Source: CAYNWT01 sp964485095
GTDB taxonomy: Bacteria; Planctomycetota; Planctomycetia; Planctomycetales; Planctomycetaceae
Length of the DNA: 64,000 bases
Direction: 5' to 3'
Assembly (NCBI GenBank): GCA_964485095.1
Contig: CAZAIB010000010.1
Span: forward strand, 28,716 to 92,715
The notes under the pieces are model-generated. The model saw only the letters and a list, made by a program, of their open reading frames with translations. It ran no database searches and was not told the DNA's origin. Of the stretch, positions 47,201 to 56,400 are shown piece after piece; within the stretch, counting starts at the first letter, position 1, and each line of letters opens with the position of its first letter. Both the position numbers and the translations under genes were made by a program.

Positions 47201-47502
47201 TCCATGGCCGTGTTCAAACCGGTTTGACCACCCAGCGTTGGCAGCAAAGCGTCTGGCTTTTCTGCTTCGATGACTTTCTGGACGTACTGCCAGGTAATGG
47301 GTTCGATGTATGTCCGATCGGCCGTTTCCGGATCGGTCATGATCGTCGCGGGGTTCGAGTTGATCAGAACAACTTCATACCCTTCTTCTCGCAGAGCCTT
47401 GCACGCCTGCGTTCCCGAGTAATCAAACTCGCACGCCTGGCCGATGACAATCGGTCCGGAACCGATGATCAGGATCTTCTTAATGTCGTCTCGACGTGGC
47501 AC
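44233..47502 (-). CDS. carB: Carbamoyl-phosphate synthase large subunit
   Basis: 1089 residues, starting with GTG at 47502 (MPRRDDIKKILIIGSGPIVIG). Two homologous ATP-grasp halves are clear, each with an N-terminal GSGPIVIGQACEFDYSG or GGGPNRIGQGIEFDYCC motif, and an MGS-like allosteric domain closes the protein (KVFISMAENHKARM onward). CarB makes carbamoyl phosphate from bicarbonate, glutamine-derived ammonia and ATP for arginine and pyrimidine synthesis, with CarA (not in the window). The ribosome site AAAAGAG stands eight bases upstream. A terminator-like hairpin lies in its leader. Confidence 0.98.
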   Translation of the reverse strand: MPRRDDIKKILIIGSGPIVIGQACEFDYSGTQACKALREEGYEVVLINSNPATIMTDPETADRTYIEPITWQYVQKVIEAEKPDALLPTLGGQTGLNTAMDLARRGILDQLGVEMIGAKEDVIAKAEERDAFKQAMIGIGLDCPKSAIVHNMEEAREAMRDIGLPIIIRASFTLGGAGGGIAYNKDEFEEKIRHGLALSPVSEVLLEESILGWKEYEMEVMRDTADNVVIICAIENLDPMGVHTGDSITVAPAQTLSDKEYQLMRDATIACMREIGVETGGSNVQFAICPRTGRMTIIEMNPRVSRSSALASKATGFPIAKIAAKLAVGYRLDEIANDITRETKACFEPTIDYVVTKIPRWTFEKFPEADSTLTVQMKSVGETMAIGRTFKESLQKALRGLETGHFGLGGGKKDLWGTSEQPDPDEIRRKLSVPNEDRIFYVRYAMKAGVPFDEIYSLTNIDPWFLKEIAAIIGVEDQLREPARIQDASPELIRKAKRFGFSDRQLSHWMNSSEMDVRQHRKSLGIEATFKQVDTCAAEFEAYTPYFYSTYESEDETPEREPGKKRIMILGGGPNRIGQGIEFDYCCCQASFALAEMGIESIMVNSNPETVSTDYDTSDLLFFEPLTTEDVLNICDRMNPDGVIVQFGGQTPLNLARGLEAAGVNIIGTSPDMIDAAEDRERFQAILHKLKLRQPPNGIATNVEAARTAADRIGYPVLVRPSYVLGGRAMEICYDEPSLVRYMTEAVDASPDKPVLIDRFLEDAIEVDVDAISDGTTTLVGGVMEHIEEAGVHSGDSACALPPHSLDQSVIDEIKEATYALATELQVRGLMNIQFAVKQNGDESEVFILEVNPRASRTSPFVSKATGFPLPKVAAKIMAGLSLVDQGATEEIWPTHTSVKESVFPFSRFTGVDIILGPEMRSTGEVMGLDEEFPLAFAKSQIAAGNLLPTEGKVFISMAENHKARMIEPARRLQELGFKIACTAGTARVFQEAGVEVETMRKLQEGRPNVVDAMANGDIKFVFNTPSGKGARTDEGRLRASAVAYGVPAVTTLPGCIAVAQALEAYVKDPTAKVTALQDWLKVPDSCKT

Positions 47503-47534
47503 GGCAGAATCTCTTTTCAGCAGTGTGGCTGGAA

Positions 47535-47570
47535 AAAGAGACCCGACCGGTCAAAAGATCGGGCCTCTTT
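47535..47570 (-). promoter_or_regulatory. Terminator-like hairpin in the carB leader
   Basis: On the minus strand AAAGAG-G-CCCGA pairs with TCGGG-T-CTCTTT around a 12-base loop, with one mismatch, and runs into five T. It ends about 30 bases before the carB GTG. The 3' arm (CTCTTTTTC) is also complementary to the carB ribosome site GAAAAGAG (47511-47518), so alternative pairings are possible. It may be an attenuator or the terminator of an upstream transcript. Confidence 0.6.
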
Positions 47571-47655
47571 GAGTTTTCGGGCGTTACGCACGCGTATCTC
47601 TCGCGAACGGCGCAAACTCCGGCCAGTGTATCACCCAATTCAGCCCATTCAAGGC

Positions 47656-47684
47656 AACGTTCCGTTGCATCGGTATCCGGTGGG
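47656..47684 (+). repeat. Dispersed repeat, copy 2 (partner at 11967)
   Basis: AACGTTCCGTT, two variable bases, ATCGGTATCCGGT and GGG: 26 of 29 bases match the copy at 11967-11995. It lies in the carB leader region. Confidence 0.6.
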
Positions 47685-47943
47685 AAACACTTGTGAAGTT
47701 GCTGACTGCCGGGCCGGTTTGGTGCTGAAACGGTCAGGATCCGCCAGTGTTGGGGCGTATCGGTACCAGTCGACTGTCTGGCCGGTCGGCACACTAGCAA
47801 AGAGGGTTATGGGCAGGCTGGCTGATCAGCAAACGCGTTCGACCCGAACACACGCCAGCGGGTGGTTCACCAGCGGTTAATCTGCCAATGGCCATGCAAT
47901 CAACGACGCGCTCGCCCGATTCAACGTCCGCGACCCAGAGCGG

Positions 47944-48228
47944 TTAGCGGTTCCATTTCAAGATTGTCTGCCGGTGGAAGAAGCAGACGATTTGGTTCTT
48001 GTCATCCGGGTCAGGCATGACGTCGCTCAGAATCCAACCCTTGTCCCCGAGTTCGGTCTCAAGTTCCTTGGCTTTGAACAGGCCATCGGCGCCTTTGCGG
48101 AGATAGTAGGTTCGGTAATCGATCTTGCGCGGCAGGACATTTTCGAACGCGTACGGAACGGCAATCTGTCCGGCCCAAATGGCTAGGATGAGAAGAATCA
48201 GCTGTCGGTATTTCATTGGTGCATCCAT
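47944..48228 (-). CDS. Small protein with N-terminal membrane helix, DUF4177-like
   Basis: 94 residues; ATG 48228 or the internal ATG 48216 may be used. A hydrophobic helix (LILLILAIWAGQIAVPY) is followed by a short soluble part with ELETELGDKGWILSDVMPDP and a final IVCFFHRQ strand. That LGxxGWxL pattern with a C-terminal F-x-R strand resembles DUF4177 domains, whose role is unknown. Confidence 0.6.
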   Translation of the reverse strand: MDAPMKYRQLILLILAIWAGQIAVPYAFENVLPRKIDYRTYYLRKGADGLFKAKELETELGDKGWILSDVMPDPDDKNQIVCFFHRQTILKWNR

Positions 48229-48445
48229 GTTCGATCCGTCGACTCGGCTCTGCCCTCCGCATTGTGGTCGAGGAACCGAAATCCGGCTAGATCAACGTGG
48301 TTTCCGCTTCGTGGCCCGCCATTCTGCCTTCACGAACTGGCCAGGCAAAGGCGAGGGCCGACCGTGAAGCCAGACAGCCAACTGCGTTCGGTTTGCCTGC
48401 TTCCTGCGATATCATCGACTTAATCGATCTTTGGAGAGCCCTCGA

Positions 48446-50080
48446 ATGACCCGCCGCCTTGTCTGTTTCGCTGTTTGTTTCGTCTGCTGCATGGCCTCGC
48501 TGACCGCACCCGCTCTGGCCGATGCGCCGAGGCCCAATATTGTTGTCATTCTGGTTGATGACATGGGCTATTCCGATATCGGTTGCTACGGCAGCGAAAT
48601 CGAAACGCCACACATCGACAAGTTGGCGGCCAATGGTTTGCGGTTCACTCAGTTTTACAACTACGGCCGCTGCTGCCCGACTCGAGCGGCGCTGATGACG
48701 GGGTTGCATCCGCATCAGGCCGGGATCGGGCACATGACCGAACCACCCGAACAGCCTTTAGGGTTCGAAGGAGCCTACCAGGGTTATCTCAACGAGAATT
48801 GCACGACGCTGGCCGAGGTTCTCAGGACGGCCGATTACAGCACGTTGATGACGGGCAAGTGGCATCTGGGTTACCACAAAAAATCATGCTGGCCACAACA
48901 ACGCGGGTTCGAAAAGTTCTACGGCGGAATGTCCGGTGCGTTCAATTACTTCAAACCGGAAGGCAACCGTGGAATCACCGACGGGAACCAGCCGGTGGAA
49001 GTTGGCGACGACTTCTACAGCACGGACGCATTTACCGACAAAGGGATTGAGTTCATCTCGGAAGCGAAGAAAGCCGACCCCGACAAACCGTTCTTCCTGT
49101 ACCTCGCGCACAACGCTCCACACTGGCCACTGAACGCAAAGTGGAAGGACTACCAGAAGTACAAAGGCAAGTATGTTGATGGCTGGGAAGCGTTGATGAA
49201 GACCCGATTGGCGAGGCAGAAGGAACTGGGGCTGTTTGAGGAAGACATCGTTCCGGCTCCGCATGTTGGCCCGAAGTGGTCGTCGCTATCGGACAAAAAA
49301 CGCGAAGACCTTGATTCCATCATGGCGGCTTACGCCGGCTGCATTGATGGGATCGATCAAAGTGTTGGCAGGTTGACCGGCTATCTTGAAGAGAGCGGCC
49401 AGCTGGACAACACCGTTATCTTCTTTCTGTCGGATAATGGAGCCTGCCAGGAAGGCGGGATTCTTGGCCAGGGCAACGAGGAATGGGTTCGCAATCCCCC
49501 CGCCGGAACAGCCGGTGTTCGTCAGGGACTTGCCTGGGCCAACGCGTCGAACACACCGTTCAGACTTTACAAGCACTTCGTCCATGAAGGCGGAGCCGCA
49601 ACGCCAATGATCGCTCATTGGCCAGCGGGAATCCCCGCCAGCATGCGAGGCAGGTTTGCTCGACAACACGCGTACCTGGCGGACTTCATGCCGACTTGTA
49701 TGGAACTGGCTGGAGCCAACTATCCGGACAACATTCCCACAACGGCCGGCAAGTCGATGGCCGGGCTGCTGGGCGGCAGCGCCGAACCGGTTCACTCAGA
49801 ACCAATCTACTGGGAACACGAAGGTAACGCCGCCGTGCGCTGGGGCGATTGGAAGCTGGTTCGCGAGTACAAGAAACCGTGGGAACTGTTTGATATCGCC
49901 AAAGATCGCACTGAGATGAATAACCTGGCGAAATCAGAATCTGCTCAACGCGACAAGATGGTCGCGATGTGGGAAACGTGGGCGAAGAAACACGAAGTTG
50001 CGTTCCCGGAACGGTTCAACATGTACCAATTCCTGAACAAGAAACGGAAGCAGGCCGAAGAAGCTGCCAAGCGCAAATAG
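48446..50080 (+). CDS. Secreted arylsulfatase, formylglycine type
   Basis: 544 residues from ATG 48446 (TTTGGAGAGCCCTCGA upstream), with signal peptide MTRRLVCFAVCFVCCMASL. The catalytic motif is C76-C-P-T-R followed by AALMTG, where C76 is expected to become formylglycine. Metal-binding segments VILVDDMGYSDIGCYG and FFLSDNGACQEGG are present. It hydrolyses sulfate esters, probably of polysaccharides, outside the cytoplasm; maturation requires a formylglycine-generating enzyme not in the window. A second sulfatase gene follows after 89 bases. Confidence 0.95.
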   Translation: MTRRLVCFAVCFVCCMASLTAPALADAPRPNIVVILVDDMGYSDIGCYGSEIETPHIDKLAANGLRFTQFYNYGRCCPTRAALMTGLHPHQAGIGHMTEPPEQPLGFEGAYQGYLNENCTTLAEVLRTADYSTLMTGKWHLGYHKKSCWPQQRGFEKFYGGMSGAFNYFKPEGNRGITDGNQPVEVGDDFYSTDAFTDKGIEFISEAKKADPDKPFFLYLAHNAPHWPLNAKWKDYQKYKGKYVDGWEALMKTRLARQKELGLFEEDIVPAPHVGPKWSSLSDKKREDLDSIMAAYAGCIDGIDQSVGRLTGYLEESGQLDNTVIFFLSDNGACQEGGILGQGNEEWVRNPPAGTAGVRQGLAWANASNTPFRLYKHFVHEGGAATPMIAHWPAGIPASMRGRFARQHAYLADFMPTCMELAGANYPDNIPTTAGKSMAGLLGGSAEPVHSEPIYWEHEGNAAVRWGDWKLVREYKKPWELFDIAKDRTEMNNLAKSESAQRDKMVAMWETWAKKHEVAFPERFNMYQFLNKKRKQAEEAAKRK

Positions 50081-50169
50081 CCGCCTGTCTCAATCTATCA
50101 AGTACATCAATCTACTGCCTGCCTATTGATCAGTAGATGAACCTCTACGAAACTCTCAGAGCAACACCC

Positions 50170-51537
50170 ATGACTGTCCGTCACAAGTTGGTTCTACTTT
50201 CGATCGTTCTCATTTCGGCTTCTCGCACGCATGCGAGCGATAAGCCGAACATCGTTTTGATTCTGTCAGACGACCAATCGTGGACCGACTACAGCTTCAT
50301 GGGTCACGAGACGATCAAGACACCCAACATCGACAAACTGGCCGCTCGCAGCGCGGTGTTTTCTCGGGGCTACGTGCCGACGGCCCTGTGTCGTCCGTCG
50401 CTCATGACGTTGATTACGGGACTGTACACGCATCAGCACAAGGTCTCCGGCAACGATCCCTCGCACGTGCTTGCTCACCCAACTAAGCAAGCGAAGAAAT
50501 ACGCCGACCTGCGCGCCCAGTTGATTTCTCACATCGACCGACATCCAACGGTTCCGAAGCTACTCGGACAACAAGGCTATCTCAGTCACCAAAGCGGCAA
50601 GTGGTGGGAAGGCAACTACAAACGCGCCGGGTTCACGCACGGGATGACTCGCGGGTTCCCTCAAAAGGGAGGACGCCACGGCGATGATGGCTTGAAGATT
50701 GGCCGTCAGGGAATGCAGCCGGTGTTCGATTTCATTGATGAATCTGTCGAAGCCGACAAACCGTTCTTCGTGTGGTACGCCCCGTTCCTGCCACACTCGC
50801 CACATAATCCGCCCGAACGATTGCTGAAGAAATACCGAGACAAAGTCGAATCCATTCACGTTGCCAAGTACTACGCAATGTGTGAGTGGTTCGACGAAAC
50901 CTGCGGACAGCTTGTCGACTACGTGGACAAGAAAGGCCAAACCGACAACACGCTGTTCGTCTACATCAGCGACAACGGCTGGATTCAGTCTGAAGACAGT
51001 CGCAAGTACGCACCGCGTTCAAAACAAAGCGCCAACGAGGGCGGAGTCCGCCAGCCGACGATGTTCTGTTGGCCGGGTGTTGTTAAGCCCGGCGATCGAG
51101 GCCAACAACTTTGCAGCAGCGTTGATCTGGTTCCGACCATGCTGGCCGCCGGTGGTGCAGACATCCCAAAGAACCTTCCGGGAATCAACCTGCTGGACAT
51201 CCTGAAGAATGGCCAGCCAACCCCGCGCAAAGAAGTGTTTGGGGAAGGGTGTGCTCACGACATTCGAGATCTGGAGAACCCGGAAGCATCGCTGTTGTAC
51301 CGCTGGGTCGTGGAAGACAAATGGAAACTACTGCTGACCTACGACGGCGAGATCGGTCGCTACAAGACATCGCATCCCAGAACCGAAAAACGCCCACAAC
51401 TGTACGACCTGTTCGCCGATCCTCACGAGACAAAAAACCTTGCCGCTGACAACCCTGAGGTTGTTGCTCGATTAGCGAAGAAGATTGAAGGCTGGTGGCC
51501 AGTGAAGGAACGCAAGGTGGTTACTGAGTGGAAGTGA
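50170..51537 (+). CDS. Secreted sulfatase with C-R-P-S-L active-site motif
   Basis: 455 residues from ATG 50170, giving signal peptide MTVRHKLVLLSIVLISASRT; an ATG at 50137 would add 11 residues. Sulfatase metal segments are present (VLILSDDQSWTDYSFMG; VYISDNGWIQ), and the catalytic loop reads C74-R-P-S-L followed by MTLITGLYTHQH. The usual Arg two residues after Pro is Leu. A 50110-50138 inverted repeat ATCTACTG/CAGTAGAT covers the upstream ATG. It probably cleaves sulfate esters alongside the upstream sulfatase. Confidence 0.88.
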   Translation: MTVRHKLVLLSIVLISASRTHASDKPNIVLILSDDQSWTDYSFMGHETIKTPNIDKLAARSAVFSRGYVPTALCRPSLMTLITGLYTHQHKVSGNDPSHVLAHPTKQAKKYADLRAQLISHIDRHPTVPKLLGQQGYLSHQSGKWWEGNYKRAGFTHGMTRGFPQKGGRHGDDGLKIGRQGMQPVFDFIDESVEADKPFFVWYAPFLPHSPHNPPERLLKKYRDKVESIHVAKYYAMCEWFDETCGQLVDYVDKKGQTDNTLFVYISDNGWIQSEDSRKYAPRSKQSANEGGVRQPTMFCWPGVVKPGDRGQQLCSSVDLVPTMLAAGGADIPKNLPGINLLDILKNGQPTPRKEVFGEGCAHDIRDLENPEASLLYRWVVEDKWKLLLTYDGEIGRYKTSHPRTEKRPQLYDLFADPHETKNLAADNPEVVARLAKKIEGWWPVKERKVVTEWK

Positions 51538-51678
51538 CCGACGTTTTGAACTGCTGACGTATTGCGTACCGGCAGCTTCACCCTTCCGCCTCCTACTGCC
51601 ATCGGCCGCTACAAAGCACGGATCCTCAAACCGAAAAACGTACACTCACCGCCCCCTTGTTGGCTGGGTGACGATCCG

Positions 51679-52536
51679 TCAGTCATTTACCTGGTGCGCG
51701 GCCATACCCTGCTGCCAATCATCAATGGCCACTTCGGAAACTGCTGCGACAATGGCCTTTAGATCACTCGAATACCATATGGAGCTGCTGAAACCGTTTA
51801 TCTCAACAACACACATTTCGCCAGCAGGCGTCTGGCAGATATCGAGCACCCAAACTCTGTCCGGTTGAAAGTCACGTGACGCGAGCTTGACGGCGAAGTC
51901 CATCACGACATTCGGGATGTCATTGGACATTCGAACTTCGTTTGCTTGCTTGTACTGGCTTGCGGCAACCACCTTGTGATCGGCAATAATGAATCGCCAT
52001 TCGCGCTCGATCGATTTAGGGCTGCTGACCAAAAGCTGAGACCGTGCCTGTGCACCAGTTGAACGCAGTGATTTCGCGGTCAGTTCATGTCGCGCAAAAA
52101 GTCTACCGGTGAAGGTCTTGCCGCCAGAATCTGGCCGAACAAAGATGCGATCTTCTGAGCCGTACGATTTAACCAAAGCGTCTGCGTTGTTGGCGAGTTG
52201 GTCGACTGTAACCAGTTCGTAGTCTCGGTTGAGAAGGCAGTCGTCGAAATGCGGAAAGTAGTTTGAGCAATCGATAGCTTCACAGATGCCGTAGGTTCCC
52301 GGAACCCAGATCTCGTCTTCAGCGACCAATGAGGCAAATTGGAAAGACGCATGACAGACAACGCAGCTGTCTTCAGGTGCAAAGTCGATGTAGTAGCGGC
52401 TGGTATCACCCCAGTCGAGACTGGCGTAGAACGCCGGGACGGTGCGGACAATGTGACCCTGCGACTTAACCTCGGAAATCAGAGCGTCAGCGTAGGGCGT
52501 GAACATGTCTGGTTCGAGAATCCACGTCACATTCAT
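51679..52536 (-). CDS. ATP-grasp ligase-like protein (DUF4343 type)
   Basis: 285 residues. The N-terminus MNVTWILEPDMFTPYADAL and a central ATP-grasp core with RIFVRPDSGGKTFTG (phosphate-binding strand), EREWRFIIADHKVVAAS and the metal motif MCVVEINGFSSS match DUF4343-like ATP-grasp proteins. ATP-grasp ligases join a carboxylate, through an acyl-phosphate, to an amine or thiol. No lysine-tRNA or RiPP precursor gene was identified. It lies 91 bases downstream of the AspH-like gene on the same strand; the two probably form an operon. Confidence 0.82.
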   Translation of the reverse strand: MNVTWILEPDMFTPYADALISEVKSQGHIVRTVPAFYASLDWGDTSRYYIDFAPEDSCVVCHASFQFASLVAEDEIWVPGTYGICEAIDCSNYFPHFDDCLLNRDYELVTVDQLANNADALVKSYGSEDRIFVRPDSGGKTFTGRLFARHELTAKSLRSTGAQARSQLLVSSPKSIEREWRFIIADHKVVAASQYKQANEVRMSNDIPNVVMDFAVKLASRDFQPDRVWVLDICQTPAGEMCVVEINGFSSSIWYSSDLKAIVAAVSEVAIDDWQQGMAAHQVND

Positions 52537-52627
52537 GGCTTACCTGCTTGCCCCATAACGACTACACGCGGACCAGTGACTTACAATTGAAAATTGCCGC
52601 GGCGCGGTGTTCTCTGCCGATTGGATG

Positions 52628-53197
52628 TCAGTTATCGCTCGGATGGTTTTGATTCAATAACCGCTCTGCATATTCGCGGACGTCGTCTGGAACTTGTGTC
52701 GAAAACTCAGTCATCCCAGGACGAAGAAAGTCGACCATCAGGTTGCCACGAATCGAAGAAGAGTCATTCCATGCCTCATGTTCGACCGTATCGTCGAAGA
52801 TAAGGCATTTGCCCTCCTGCCAGGGACGCGTTTCATTTGCGACACGAAGACGGCAGCGATCAGGTACAACCAATCCTAGATGCAGTCGAAATTCATTTTC
52901 CGCCCAACCGGAATGAGGTGCGATGTGCGTCCCCGGTGCCATTCGAGAAAAGCCAGCCAAGCCGACGCCATCAATTTGCGACAGGATTTCGGCAGTTCGG
53001 GGGCAGTGACCGCAGCCGCCAGGAATCAGACGTCCAGCCGCAACTAACCCGTATACGCTCCAGCCTTCGCCATGCATACTGCGCTGTATCCACGGATCGA
53101 ATGCATTGGTGGGCAATGCGAGGTATTCGTCTCGGATCACTTCCCAGTTGTTCTCAAGCAGTTTGGCGATCGGAAAGTCGTTCGAATCCAGAAACAT
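52628..53197 (-). CDS. Aspartyl/asparaginyl beta-hydroxylase-like Fe(II)/2OG dioxygenase
   Basis: 189 residues, cytoplasmic. The core THIAPHSGWAENEFRLHLGL holds H95 and R104, and DDTVEHEAWNDSSSIRGNL holds H140 and R150. Spacing agrees with AspH, where two His bind iron without a carboxylate ligand and two Arg bind 2-oxoglutarate. It hydroxylates an amino acid, free or in a peptide; the substrate is unknown. It lies just upstream of the ATP-grasp gene and downstream of the spondin giant, all minus strand. Confidence 0.88.
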   Translation of the reverse strand: MFLDSNDFPIAKLLENNWEVIRDEYLALPTNAFDPWIQRSMHGEGWSVYGLVAAGRLIPGGCGHCPRTAEILSQIDGVGLAGFSRMAPGTHIAPHSGWAENEFRLHLGLVVPDRCRLRVANETRPWQEGKCLIFDDTVEHEAWNDSSSIRGNLMVDFLRPGMTEFSTQVPDDVREYAERLLNQNHPSDN

Positions 53198-53403
53198 TGG
53201 TGACTCCGAGAACTGAGGCGAGCCCCAGCATAATGTTTGGCATCACCGGACGGCGGGCGTGATGCGGATCTCAGATTCGACACCGGTCCGGCGTTTCACT
53301 CGTGGCTGACCGACATTCAATGTAGACCAGCAACCAAACAGGAACCAGATCGACAGGACAGACTTTGGAGGGTAGGCGAGCAACGTGCCTTGCTGCATCC
53401 GAA

Positions 53404-53428
53404 GCGTCCGCGACCTTGTCGCGAACGC
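53404..53428. repeat. Hairpin downstream of the spondin gene
   Basis: GCGT-C-CGCGAC pairs with GTCGCG-A-ACGC around a CTT loop, with one C/A mismatch. No T-run follows on the minus strand, so termination is uncertain. Confidence 0.5.
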
Positions 53429-53455
53429 TCCGTCTCAATCGCCTGGTTGGCCCGC

Positions 53456-56400
53456 TTAGCCAAGATCGAACAACTCTTCGTCGATGTCGTTGTCAGCGAT
53501 GTCGTTGCTGACGCTTGAGAAGAATACGTCCAGAGCGTCGCCGCCGGTGGAAACGTCTTCAAACGAATCGGCAAGCACGGTTTCGGAATCGCCACCGATG
53601 GTGAGGAAAATTTCCTCGTTCTCACGGACACCACCGCCGGAACCGTCGACGATGTTATCGACACGTTCTTCGTAGTCGCGGCTAGACCGCCATTCGGACA
53701 GAATCGACTCCAGGTCAACGGTTCGGAGAAGAACCGAACCGCTCACGATAAGGTCACTGCCTCCGTTGCCGAACACATTGTCAGCACCCCGGCCACCGAT
53801 CACGAAGTCGCGATCTGCACCACCAACGACTTCGTCGGCCCCGCGGCCGCCATCCACAATGTCAGATCCGCCGCTGCCGGTCAGATCGTCACGGCCGCTG
53901 GCACCTCGCAGGGTGTCGTCCGCAGAACCGCCGACCAAGGTGTCATCGCCGGAACCGCCATTGGCGAAGACGGAGGCTTCAGCAGCCGACGCATCGATAT
54001 TGTCATTTCCGTTACTGGCTCGAACCAGAACAGTCTCAACGTTGGTTCCGGCCAGTGATTCAATGGTGACGTCGTCGTCTCCAAATCCGGTTCGGATGTC
54101 AATAATTCCTGCTGGCGAGGTAACCGAAAATGTCGAACCGCCAGTGACCTCGATCAGCGTTTGATCTCCGCTTGCGGACAGGTTGACATCGACTGCGGCA
54201 TCGCCCGTCGAAATCAAAGTTCGGTCTGCCCCTGAACCTTGCTGCAACACATCTTCGCCATCATTGCCATCGATGAATGTTCGGTCGTTCCCGCCAGCTC
54301 CCTGAATCGTGTCGTTACCAGCACCGCCGCGCAACTGGTCGTTGCCGTCGCGCGAGTCTTCGATTTCAATGCGAGCCACTAAAGCGTTGGCCAATGTGAA
54401 GTCCGCGTTTGGATGCGCCTCCAGGATGTTCCCGATGTCACCACCGAGTCGGTCAGAACCTTCGAACCCTGGGTGCTGCCTAATCACTTCGTCTTCTGTC
54501 ACGCCGGTGTCGGGCACAGATTGGGCAAGAGCCGCTGTGTTCTCCGGAATCTCGTCGTTCACTTCGGTTCCGGAATCATAAACGTCATCGCCAGTGACGA
54601 TAATCGCACCGTCGCCGGTTCGAGTAATAAGCTGCCCGTTGGCACCGAACAGATCAATCGCAGCGGGATCGTCGTTGCCGATGAATGCGTCGTTGCTTGG
54701 AATAAACATCGACGTGAAGCTAAGGAACTGCGTCAGGTTATTGTCGGCAGTTGCATCCAGAACAATCGATCGGCTCTGGCCCGGACCAATCGGTCCACCG
54801 GTCGTGGCAATCGCTTCGTTGACTCCGCCACTGGCAAGAGCGGCAGCGATGCGAGGGCCAGTGGTTCCGTCTTCGGCCAGCCGTTCAAGGTTCGATGAGG
54901 CTGCACTCCCGACATCGAAGATGTCGTAGACGCCATCAGTGGTTGTGAAGACAGTCGGCGTCAGCAAGCCACCATCGTCTTCCTGCAGGTTGGTAATCGT
55001 GACCGTAACCTGGCCACCACCGTTGAGATAGTCATCTCCAGCACCACCAGCCAGGAAGTCTCGACCAAAGCCGCCCAGCAACGTGTCGTTGCCCGCTCCG
55101 CCAGTCAGACTGTCCGGACCAGCTCCACCGTGCAGCACGTCATCACCGTCGTCTTCGGTGATTTCAATTCGGGCAACATCCGGATTTCCATCCGTGAAGT
55201 CCGCGTTGGGATGAGCCGTCAAAACTGCCCCCGCGTCTCCGCCACCAGCTCGGACAGAACCGATCAAACCTGGGTGCTGTGTGATAACACCGTTCTCAGT
55301 GACACCCGTGTTCGGTGAAGACTGTGCGAGAGCTGCGGTGTTCTCAGGAATCTCATCGTTAACTTCCGTGCCCGAGTCCAGGACTTCGTCACCCGTGATC
55401 ACAATGGCTGACACTCCTTCGCGAACAATCAGATCGCCGGTGGAATCGAACAGGTCGATGGCCATCGGATCGTCGTTCCCGATGAACGCGTCGTTGCTCG
55501 GAATGAACATGCTGGCGAAGCTGAAGTACTGCGTCAGTTCGTTCACAACGCTGGCAGACAGCTCAACACTGCGAGATTCGCCAGGAGCAATCGGTCCGCC
55601 GTCAGTGGCCACAGCCTCGTTTACTCCACCACTTGCGAGTGCGGCTTCGATGCGTGGTCCCGTGGTTCCATCTTCAGCCAATCGCTCAAGACTTTCAGAC
55701 GCGGCGCTACCGACGTCGAAGAAGTCGTACGCGCCGTTGCCAGTTGTCAGGAAGAACGGTGTCAGCAAGCCGCCGTCAGTTTCCTGGAGATTCGTCACGG
55801 TCACTGTGATGGTGCCGCCACCGTCCAGTTGGTCGCGACCGTCGCCACCCAGAAGTGTGTCAGATCCAGCTCCACCAATCAGCAAGTCGTTGCCATCGTG
55901 GCCGGAGAGTTCGTCGCTGCCTCGCCCACCGTCCAGATTATCGCCGCCCAGACCGCCGCTTAGCGTATCGGCACCGTCATTACCAAACACCACATCAGCA
56001 CCGAAGGAACCGGTGATCCCGTCGTCACCTTCGCCACCAATCAGCGTGTCGTCTCCACGAGCACCGTTAATCGTGTCGTTGCCGTCGCCGCCGGTAATAA
56101 CATCGTTTGAATCCAGTCCTTCATCGACCTCGATGCGAGCCACCAGCACATCACCAGCAGTAAAGTCAGCGTCCGGATGAGCTGCCAGAATGTTGCCAAT
56201 GGTGTCGCCACCTTCTCGGTCCGAACCGATGAAACCGGGGTGCTGCCTGATCACACCGTTTTCGGTCACACCGGTGTCGGGTACCGATTGAGCCAGAGCC
56301 GCCGTGTTCTCAGGGATCTCGTCGTTGACCTCAGTACCGGCGTCATAGATGTTGTCGCCGGTGATAAAGAATCCTGAGTCGCCGCGGCGAGTGATCACGT

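Larger units (their letters stand above)
47503..47943. other. carB leader and non-coding region
   Basis: No gene is supported across 441 bases. It contains the carB ribosome site, the leader hairpin at 47535-47570 and the dispersed repeat at 47656-47684. The carB promoter should lie in this region or further upstream; no consensus pair was recognised. Confidence 0.5.
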
